5,139 nt of DNA, taken from assembly GCA_946042585.1 (NCBI GenBank), contig CAMGDO010000092.1, positions 1 to 5,139 of the forward strand. Direction: 5' to 3'. A program made the translations under genes and the position numbers. Under the pieces are notes generated by a model. The model was not told where the DNA came from. It made no database searches and saw nothing but the letters and a program-made list of their open reading frames with translations. The stretch is from an uncultured Clostridia bacterium. Its GTDB lineage: Bacteria > Bacillota > Clostridia > Christensenellales > Aristaeellaceae. Below are positions 1-4,545 of this stretch, in pieces; the first letter of the stretch is position 1; the number at the start of each line of letters is the position of its first letter.

Positions 1-11
1 ATAAGAGACAG
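1..11. other. Residual Tn5/Nextera mosaic-end adapter
   Basis: The first 11 bases, ATAAGAGACAG, are identical to the 3' end of the 19-base Tn5 mosaic end used in transposase-based sequencing libraries. They sit exactly at the window edge. The reading frame through them would give Lys-Arg-Gln, whereas the glycyl-tRNA synthetase family normally has Gly-Lys just before Arg-Tyr-Arg-Arg-Gln. The simplest reading is untrimmed adapter at a contig end, not genomic DNA. An 11-base match is short, but its position at the edge and the break in family conservation agree. Confidence 0.85.
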
Positions 12-176
12 CGTTATCGCCGTCAGGATGAAATCGGCACGCCGTTCTGCATCTGTGTGGACTTTGAAACCGAAGAAACGGGCACTGTCACCGTGCGTGA
101 CCGCGACACCATGGAGCAGGAGCGCGTCAGGATTGCCGATCTAAAGAACTACATCGAAGAAAAGCTTCGCTTCTGA
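12..176 (+). CDS. glyQS: Glycyl-tRNA synthetase, C-terminal end (partial)
   Basis: This is the 3' end of a class II glycyl-tRNA synthetase, the cytoplasmic enzyme that charges tRNA-Gly with glycine. The visible 54 residues belong to the C-terminal anticodon-binding domain. They contain the strongly conserved stretch [13 protein letters not shown] near the start, then a beta strand ending in [12 protein letters not shown], and a final amphipathic helix ([10 protein letters not shown]) before the TGA stop. This tail is typical of the single-chain homodimeric GlyRS of Firmicutes, Actinobacteria, archaea and eukaryotes, not of the split alpha/beta enzyme. The catalytic domain lies beyond the left edge. 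The frame continues into bases 3-11, but those look like library adapter, so the genuine coding sequence is taken to begin at 12. The symbol glyS is also used for this single-chain form. Confidence 0.95.
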   Translation, partial: RYRRQDEIGTPFCICVDFETEETGTVTVRDRDTMEQERVRIADLKNYIEEKLRF

Positions 177-183
177 TGATTTC

Positions 184-218
184 AATCAGCCGGGAACGCA
201 TCCGTTTCCCGGCTGATT
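184..218 (+). terminator. Hairpin after glyQS, possible weak terminator
   Basis: A perfect 13-bp inverted repeat (arms 184-196 and 206-218, AATCAGCCGGGAA and its complement, 9-base loop) begins 7 bases after the glyQS stop. The stem is GC-rich enough to terminate transcription, but the bases that follow (CCATCATCC) are not a U tract. It could be an inefficient terminator, a 3'-end stabilising structure, or a read-through element that lets the next gene be partly co-transcribed. The call as terminator is inferred from position and stem strength. Confidence 0.55.
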
Positions 219-248
219 CCATCATCCGGCGGAAAGGGAGACTCTGCA

Positions 249-1256
249 ATGGACAAGCAGCTTTTAAAGGACTGTTTTCACAATATGCTGTTCGTAGAAG
301 AGGAAAACGGTCATCTCGTGCCCTATCGGCACACGCATGCGCAATGCGAATACTATCAGAACATTTCCTATGGCGCCATCATGGGTGAAAAGGCCTTCTG
401 CGCCACCGGCATCACCCTTGAATTTGACACCGACGCCACCGACCTGATGCTTTTATGGCAAATCACCCACGGCTATACGCGCGCCAATGTGCGCCGCGGC
501 AGCAGCGTGGATGTCTATATCAACGGCACGCTGCGCCATCAGCACATCATCGCCTGCAATCACAACGAGCCGCAGGCCACCGCCTTCCATCTGGGCGACG
601 GCGACAAGCGCGTGGTCATCATGCTGCCGCACACCTTCAATTTCGCGCTGAACGACATCGTGACCAACAGCGGCGCCACGCTCACGCCCATTCCCAGGCG
701 TCCCTTCAAGGTGCTCTTTATGGGCGATTCCATCACCCAGGGCATCGGCACGGAGCTGGCCTCCACAGGCTACGCCATGCAGGCCGGTATGCAGCTCAAC
801 TGCGAAGCCGTCAACCAGAGCATTGCCGCGCTGCGCTTTGAGTGGGACAGCCTGGACAACGCCTATTTCATGCCTGATCTGATCAGCGTTGCCTTTGGCA
901 CCAACGACTGGTCAGGCCGGCAGGACAAGGCGGAATATGACGATGCCGCCGGAAAGTATTTCGCACAATTGAACAAGCTTTATCCCGGCGTTCCTGTGGC
1001 GGTGCTCTCGCCTGTCAAGCGCTGCCGCGGCGAAGCGGATCTGTGCCCCGACCGCCCCGATATGTATCGGGAAAGCGAGCTGTTCTCCGCTCTGACCCGC
1101 CTGTGCGCTCCTTATCCGCAGATGAAATGCATCGACGGATGGACGTTGATGCCCCATACTGCTGCTTTCTTCCAGGACGGTCTGCATCCCAATGACCTGG
1201 GCATGACGTGGTACGCAAATAGCGTGATCCGTCACCTGCAGACCATGCGCAAATAA
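249..1256 (+). CDS. SGNH/GDSL-family hydrolase (probable esterase)
   Basis: This 335-residue protein is predicted to be a serine esterase or lipase-like hydrolase of the SGNH superfamily. Residues 1-150 form a beta-rich N-terminal domain, resembling the jelly-roll module that precedes the catalytic domain in many SGNH proteins and carbohydrate esterases. The catalytic domain runs from about 153 to 335. Block I is GDSITQG at 159-165 with nucleophile Ser161. Block III is GTND at 217-220 with the oxyanion Asn219. Block V is DGLH at 310-313, supplying Asp310 and His313. Block II is odd: the NQS-IAA stretch at 189-194 has Ser191 where a glycine is expected. There is no signal peptide, so it is probably cytoplasmic. 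The ATG at 249 is chosen because GGAAAGGGAG (231-240) sits 8 bases upstream. No promoter is evident between glyQS and this gene. The substrate cannot be told from sequence; deacetylation of a carbohydrate is one possibility. Confidence 0.88.
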   Translation: MDKQLLKDCFHNMLFVEEENGHLVPYRHTHAQCEYYQNISYGAIMGEKAFCATGITLEFDTDATDLMLLWQITHGYTRANVRRGSSVDVYINGTLRHQHIIACNHNEPQATAFHLGDGDKRVVIMLPHTFNFALNDIVTNSGATLTPIPRRPFKVLFMGDSITQGIGTELASTGYAMQAGMQLNCEAVNQSIAALRFEWDSLDNAYFMPDLISVAFGTNDWSGRQDKAEYDDAAGKYFAQLNKLYPGVPVAVLSPVKRCRGEADLCPDRPDMYRESELFSALTRLCAPYPQMKCIDGWTLMPHTAAFFQDGLHPNDLGMTWYANSVIRHLQTMRK

Positions 1257-1279
1257 CGCCGCAGTTCCACCACACATTC

Positions 1280-1315
1280 AAAACGCCGGAGCGATTTTCA
1301 TCGCTCCGGCGTTTT
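1280..1315. terminator. Bidirectional rho-independent terminator
   Basis: A perfect 15-bp inverted repeat (arms 1280-1294 and 1301-1315) encloses a 6-base TTTTCA loop. The stem has a GC-rich core, CGCCGGAGCGA, flanked by AAAA on the left and TTTT on the right, so each strand gives a hairpin ending in a short U run. It lies between the convergent SGNH hydrolase and TRIC-family genes and can end transcripts from both sides. Confidence 0.9.
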
Positions 1316-1395
1316 GTCTGCCAAATCATCCGCAAACTTCGTTCCCAATTTTTGCGTATAATTTGCTTTTTATTTCTCATTTAATCCCATTTTCA

Positions 1396-2022
1396 TCAAT
1401 CCGCTCGCGGTAGATTCCATCTGAAAGTGGCGGATGCAATTCTTAGTGAAAGTACCAGCAGCGCGCCCAGCAGCATGGCATAGGCATGTCCGATCACCGG
1501 CCAGAGCAGCGTGCACAGAAGCGCTCCTGCCAGCGACGCGCTGGCATACACATCCTTTACGAATATCTGCGGTGTATCGCATGCCATCACATCCCGCAGG
1601 ATGCCTCCGCCCACCGCAGACAGAACGCCCACGAATACTTTCAGAAAGATACCGCCCTCCGGCTGCGCATTACAGGCGATGCTCACGCCAACCACCGAAA
1701 ATATCGCCAGCCCGATGGAATCCATCAATAGCATGGTGCGCTGATAGACAGCATGCGTGCCTGTCAGATAATACCGCACCGGGCGCAAAAACACCAGGAC
1801 TGCCACGATCACTGCCGTTACTGCATAGATTGGGGTGATAAAAGTAATCGGCGGCGTAATGCCCAGCAGCAGATCCCGAATCACGCCGCCGCCTACCGCC
1901 GTCGTCAGCGCCAGCACCATCACGCCGAATATATCCATCTTCTTGCGAATGGCGATGATCGCGCCGGACGCTGCAAATGCAACTGTGCCTATCAATTCCA
2001 GAATCAGCACAAATATTTCCAT
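1396..2022 (-). CDS. TRIC/UPF0126-family membrane cation channel
   Basis: The 208-residue protein is an integral membrane protein of the UPF0126 (YicG/YadS) family, the prokaryotic relatives of the trimeric intracellular cation (TRIC) channels, which conduct monovalent cations such as K+. Two internal repeats are visible, each with the family's GGGxxRD signature: GGGVIRD at 44-50 and GGGILRD at 138-144. Hydrophobic segments fit the family's seven-helix plan (three per repeat plus one), for example about 2-24, 33-53, 64-80, 97-115, 126-146, 160-177 and 180-197. The ATG at 2022 is preferred over an upstream in-frame ATG at 2085: a strong GGAGG lies just upstream of 2022, the residues from there begin the first membrane helix, and the predicted promoter -10 at 2057-2062 lies between the two. 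It is divergent from a LysR-type regulator that may control it. The physiological role of bacterial members is poorly defined. Confidence 0.93.
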   Translation of the reverse strand: MEIFVLILELIGTVAFAASGAIIAIRKKMDIFGVMVLALTTAVGGGVIRDLLLGITPPITFITPIYAVTAVIVAVLVFLRPVRYYLTGTHAVYQRTMLLMDSIGLAIFSVVGVSIACNAQPEGGIFLKVFVGVLSAVGGGILRDVMACDTPQIFVKDVYASASLAGALLCTLLWPVIGHAYAMLLGALLVLSLRIASATFRWNLPRAD

Positions 2023-2056
2023 ATAGCATCCTCCGATGAGAAGAAACTCACTTTGG

Positions 2057-2085
2057 ATTATATACCCGCACTTACAATAATACAA
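2057..2085 (-). promoter_or_regulatory. Predicted promoter of the TRIC-family gene
   Basis: On the minus strand a perfect TATAAT (2057-2062) is preceded, after a 17-base spacer, by TTGTAT (2080-2085), which matches only the TTG of the consensus -35. Transcription would start near 2050, giving a leader of about 28 bases that contains the GGAGG site. The poor -35 and an overlapping inverted repeat suggest a regulated promoter. Confidence 0.65.
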
Positions 2086-2089
2086 GTGC
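2068..2089. promoter_or_regulatory. Inverted repeat, candidate LysR-type operator
   Basis: The arms GCACTT (2068-2073) and AAGTGC (2084-2089) form a perfect 6-bp inverted repeat around a 10-base AT-rich centre. It contains the T-N11-A geometry typical of LysR-type binding sites (for example T2072 and A2084). It overlaps the -35 region of the divergent TRIC-family promoter and lies about 95 bases upstream of the LysR-type start codon. Assignment to the neighbouring regulator is inferred from location and geometry. Confidence 0.5.
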
Positions 2090-2130
2090 TTGGAAGAATC
2101 TTTTCCCCTCCGGCAGGAAAACGCCCGGGG

Positions 2131-2158
2131 TATATCGAACTATATATAGCACTATATT
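2131..2158 (+). promoter_or_regulatory. AT-rich upstream region of the LysR-type gene, probable -10
   Basis: This stretch contains TATATA at 2141-2146 inside a 10-base palindrome (2140-2149), and ACTATAT occurs twice, 12 bases apart (2139 and 2151). TATATA is a plausible -10, with transcription starting near 2153 and a GGAGG site at 2161-2165. No -35 hexamer is recognisable at the right distance, which would fit an activator-dependent or autoregulated promoter. The exact promoter position is uncertain. Confidence 0.35.
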
Positions 2159-2172
2159 CCGGAGGATACCGC

Positions 2173-3105
2173 ATGAACACGCTGTATTTCAAATACGCCG
2201 TTGAGGTGGAGCGCTGCGGCTCCATCACGCAGGCTGCCGAAAACCTGTATATGGCGCAGCCGAACCTGAGCAAAGCCATCAAGGAGCTGGAGGACAGCAT
2301 GGGCTTTGCCATTTTTGCGCGCACCTCCCGCGGCGTTGTGCCCACTGCCCGCGGGCATGAATTTCTGATATACGCACGCAGTATTCTCACACAGCTTCAG
2401 GCCATGGAATCGCTATCCTCGCGTCATGACGATATTATGCAGCGTTTCAGCCTGTCCATGCCGCGCGCAGGCTATATCTCCGAGTGCTTTTCCCGCCTGA
2501 TCGATTCATTGGACAAGGGCAGTCCCATGGATATCCGCATCCGTGAGGCCAGCGCCCTGCATACCATCAACGACGTGGCGGACGGTCAGTTTCAGCTGGG
2601 AATCGTGCGCTATCAGGCCAAATACGAAGCCAACTTTCTGGACTATATCCGGGAAAAGTCCCTCAAGGCCGAATCGATCTGGGAGTATGAGGCGCTCGTG
2701 CTGTTCTCGCAGCATCATCCCCTGTCTGTACGCGATTCGCTGCTGCCCGAGGATCTGACGCCCTATACCGAGATCATGTACGGCGACAGCATCATCCCCT
2801 ATCTTCCTCCAGCAGAAATGCGCCGCCAGGATCATCCCCAATCCAGCCGCATTCAGGTATACGGGCGGCTCGCGCAGCTGGAATTGCTCAGCCGTGTTCA
2901 GGATGCCTATATGTGGACCTCGCCGGAAACAAACGATGAGCTCAGGCGCTTTTCTCTGGTGCAGCGCCGCTGCCCGGATAACAGCCGCCGCTACATGGAC
3001 ACGCTTGTCTATCCTGCCGTCTATCAGCTGTCCGCGCTGGATCGCCGCTTTATCGACCTGTTATCCGCCGCGCGCGTACAGCTGTCACGCCAGTTTTATT
3101 CCTGA
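2173..3105 (+). CDS. LysR-type transcriptional regulator
   Basis: The 310-residue protein has the usual length and layout of a LysR-type regulator, a cytoplasmic tetrameric DNA-binding protein that responds to a small effector. Residues 1-60 are the winged helix-turn-helix: the YFKYAVEVERCGSITQAAE segment, the recognition helix around AQPNLSKAIKELE at 28-40, and the wing with FARTSRGVVPTARG at 48-61. A linker helix follows to about residue 90, then the periplasmic-binding-protein-like effector domain to about 300. The ATG at 2173 is chosen because GGAGG (2161-2165) lies 7 bases upstream and the residues from there match the family N-terminus. The open frame extends upstream to 1753, but that part is antisense to the TRIC-family gene and is not coding. 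Divergent placement beside the TRIC-family gene suggests it regulates that gene and itself. The effector domain gives no recognisable clue to the ligand. Confidence 0.93.
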   Translation: MNTLYFKYAVEVERCGSITQAAENLYMAQPNLSKAIKELEDSMGFAIFARTSRGVVPTARGHEFLIYARSILTQLQAMESLSSRHDDIMQRFSLSMPRAGYISECFSRLIDSLDKGSPMDIRIREASALHTINDVADGQFQLGIVRYQAKYEANFLDYIREKSLKAESIWEYEALVLFSQHHPLSVRDSLLPEDLTPYTEIMYGDSIIPYLPPAEMRRQDHPQSSRIQVYGRLAQLELLSRVQDAYMWTSPETNDELRRFSLVQRRCPDNSRRYMDTLVYPAVYQLSALDRRFIDLLSAARVQLSRQFYS

Positions 3106-3130
3106 CGCCTCGAATCCTGCTTTTGGCGTC
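3104..3130 (+). other. Weak inverted repeat at the LysR-type stop
   Basis: GACGCC (3104-3109, overlapping the stop codon) and GGCGTC (3125-3130) are complementary with a 15-base loop. On RNA this would be a weak hairpin just before the strong terminator at 3150. It may be fortuitous. Confidence 0.25.
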
Positions 3131-3149
3131 TCCAGCCTCCTGAATAATC

Positions 3150-3180
3150 ATCCCCTGCTTTATTGGATAAAGCAGGGGAT
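3150..3180 (+). terminator. Rho-independent terminator of the LysR-type gene
   Basis: A perfect 13-bp inverted repeat (arms 3150-3162 and 3168-3180, ATCCCCTGCTTTA and its complement, 5-base TTGGA loop) is followed on the plus strand by the T-rich TTGTTTCTATTTCT. It terminates the LysR-type transcript. It also lies 26 bases beyond the stop of the convergent M55 gene and could stop that transcript, although the minus-strand side has only a weak T run. Confidence 0.88.
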
Positions 3181-3206
3181 TTGTTTCTATTTCTGGTTTC
3201 TCGTGC

Positions 3207-4007
3207 TTACAGAATCCACTTGATCGCCTGCGCCACCTGCATGAAATCGTCGCATTCATAGCGCACGGTGGTTTCATTGATCTGCTGAACACCGGGATAC
3301 TGCGCGGCGCTCAGCGCGTCAGAATGCTTTTTGAAGCAGATTTCCAGCACAAAATGCTTCGGCAGCGGGAACATGCATTTTTCCTTGTCCGGCCGTGCAA
3401 CAGCGCGCGCCACCGCTTCCCGGATCCGGCGGATCGCCAGCTCAGGATGGATGGAAATGACGCCCTCGCCGCAGCCCTCATTCACAGGCACGGTTTCAAT
3501 CTCGGGATTGACGGATTTGATATAGTCGCACAAGCCTTTATCGCCCGTCACGCACAATAGCGGCACGCCGCAGTATGCCGCGCCCATCGCATTGATCATC
3601 GCCTCCGGTGCGCTCTGTCCATTGATCTTCACATAGTTATTGCGTCCATTCATGGTGTGAGACAGAGGATTGGTGTCCCACCCGGCTGCCGAATGATAGC
3701 CCGTGAATACCACGCCGTCAAAGCTCTCATCAAGCCCCGCCATCATAGAAAGAGGCTTGCGCGTCCAGCCGCGCAGAATCCTGACCTGTTCAGGCAATGC
3801 ATGGGGATCAATATTACGCGCGGAATCATGCGCGTCCTTCACCAGAATATCCTCGCAGCCCGCGTCAATAGCACCCTGACAGGCAGCAGCGACTTCACGC
3901 GACATCTGTTCGCTGAAGTATTTCCAGTCCGGATGGTTCTTTTCGGTTTCATTCCAGTGGGCGATGCCCGTCGTGCCTTCGATATCCGAAGAAATAAACA
4001 GCTTCAT
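3207..4007 (-). CDS. M55-family D-aminopeptidase (DppA-like)
   Basis: The 266-residue protein belongs to peptidase family M55, typified by Bacillus subtilis DppA (about 274 residues), a zinc-dependent D-aminopeptidase that releases N-terminal D-amino acids such as D-alanine from short peptides. The expected metal ligands are all present in near-identical positions: Asp8 and Glu10 in SSDIEG, His60 in DAHDSARN, His105 in FTGYHS and Glu135 in SAPEA. His117 in the NPLSHTMNG segment corresponds to the catalytic histidine of DppA. There is no signal peptide or membrane segment, so it is cytoplasmic. AAGGAG (4016-4021 on the minus strand) precedes the ATG at 4007 by 8 bases. It starts 22 bases after the stop of the zincin-like gene, with no promoter visible between, so the two are probably co-transcribed. 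In B. subtilis dppA sits with dipeptide transporter genes; none are seen here. A role in recycling D-amino-acid-containing wall peptides is an inference. Confidence 0.93.
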   Translation of the reverse strand: MKLFISSDIEGTTGIAHWNETEKNHPDWKYFSEQMSREVAAACQGAIDAGCEDILVKDAHDSARNIDPHALPEQVRILRGWTRKPLSMMAGLDESFDGVVFTGYHSAAGWDTNPLSHTMNGRNNYVKINGQSAPEAMINAMGAAYCGVPLLCVTGDKGLCDYIKSVNPEIETVPVNEGCGEGVISIHPELAIRRIREAVARAVARPDKEKCMFPLPKHFVLEICFKKHSDALSAAQYPGVQQINETTVRYECDDFMQVAQAIKWIL

Positions 4008-4029
4008 TGGTTTGACTCCTTATGCTATA

Positions 4030-4410
4030 TTAGTGCAGCTGTCCCAGGTATGCCCTGGCCTGCTGCAAATCCGCGTCTTCTATGGTAAACTCGCCCGCCA
4101 TATGCTCCAGATGATGCTTGAGCTCCTGCCGCAGCGACTTTTCCATTTCTCCAATCACAAACGCATCCGCCGCCCCGGCATACAGCGCCTCAAACGAGCC
4201 ATAATACAGCGTAATCCACCTGCCCAGCGTGCGGTCGTGGCAATATTGCGCCAGAATATAATGCGGCGCATCCGCCTCTTCCTGCCCCTCTGCGCTCGTC
4301 TGCGTATGCTCGCTCACGCCCACGCCGCCATTGAGATGCCTGAACAGCTCCTCGGGCATGCTCTGCACCAGTTCATCCAGCGTATGCACAAATTCGTCCA
4401 TCGACATCAT
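4030..4410 (-). CDS. Zincin-like metallopeptidase-family protein with altered HExxH
   Basis: The 126-residue protein resembles the small zincin-like family (DUF1025/Zincin_1) common in Firmicutes and Actinobacteria. The recognisable parts are the N-terminal MSMDEFVHTLDELVQSMPEEL helix, the central LGRWITLYYGSFEALY strand region (62-77), and the C-terminal helix LRQELKHHLEHMAGE at 93-107. In homologues as I recall them this last helix carries HEFRHHLE, that is HExxH. Here the first histidine is Gln95 while Glu96 and His99 are kept, so zinc binding and proteolysis may be weakened or lost. The start is set at 4410 because GGAGG (4420-4424) lies 9 bases upstream. The ATG at 4416 is too close to it, and the one at 4437 lies within the promoter -10. 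The open frame extends to 5118 only as a stop-free antisense of the ABC-F gene. It is the first gene of a probable two-gene operon with the M55 peptidase. Confidence 0.8.
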   Translation of the reverse strand: MMSMDEFVHTLDELVQSMPEELFRHLNGGVGVSEHTQTSAEGQEEADAPHYILAQYCHDRTLGRWITLYYGSFEALYAGAADAFVIGEMEKSLRQELKHHLEHMAGEFTIEDADLQQARAYLGQLH

Positions 4411-4435
4411 GCGCATTCCCCTCCGTTTCGTCCCC

Positions 4436-4464
4436 ATTATAGCATCTTTTCGCGCTTTTGTATA
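4436..4464 (-). promoter_or_regulatory. Predicted promoter of the zincin-like/M55 operon
   Basis: On the minus strand a perfect TATAAT (4436-4441) has the extended -10 dinucleotide in TGC-TATAAT. After a 17-base spacer it is preceded by TATACA (4459-4464), which matches four of six consensus -35 bases. Transcription would start near 4429, just upstream of the GGAGG site. This position rules out the in-frame ATG at 4437 as a start codon. Confidence 0.75.
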
Positions 4465-4482
4465 TCCCTGCCATTCTTTCCT

Positions 4483-4511
4483 TTGCCATATGCAAATTTT
4501 CATGATATAAT
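4483..4511 (+). promoter_or_regulatory. Predicted promoter of the ABC-F gene
   Basis: TTGCCA (4483-4488, five of six consensus bases) and a perfect TATAAT (4506-4511) are separated by exactly 17 bases, the hallmark of a strong housekeeping sigma promoter. Transcription would start near 4518, leaving a leader of about 28 bases. This makes the ATG at 4516 unusable and supports the start at 4546. Confidence 0.8.
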
Positions 4512-4545
4512 TATTATGACTGATTATTACCATCCGGGGGCTTCT

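Noticed and set aside
1357..1362. TATAAT on the plus strand between the SGNH and TRIC-family genes
   Set aside because: There is no acceptable -35 at 16-18 bases, and it points only into antisense of the TRIC-family gene. The spacer is AT-rich, so a chance match is likely.
912..1380. Minus-strand open frames of about 120 residues opposite the SGNH gene
   Set aside because: They overlap a gene with clear catalytic motifs, carry no recognisable domain or ribosome site, and cross the bidirectional terminator at 1280-1315.
2023..2085. In-frame upstream ATG at 2085 for the TRIC-family protein
   Set aside because: It lies upstream of the predicted transcription start, adds residues not typical of the family, and has no ribosome site, whereas 2022 has a strong one.
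1753..2172. Open frame running upstream of the LysR-type gene, giving a 450-residue reading
   Set aside because: The extension is antisense to the TRIC-family gene, has low-complexity composition, and lacks a ribosome site. The family N-terminus and a GGAGG site mark the start at 2173.
3106..3206. Possible small gene or RNA between the LysR-type and M55 genes
   Set aside because: The space is accounted for by the terminator hairpin and a weak inverted repeat. No start codon with a ribosome site or structured RNA beyond these is seen.
4516..4545. ATG at 4516 as the ABC-F start
   Set aside because: It falls at the predicted transcription start and has no ribosome binding site. The family N-terminus begins right after the ATG at 4546.
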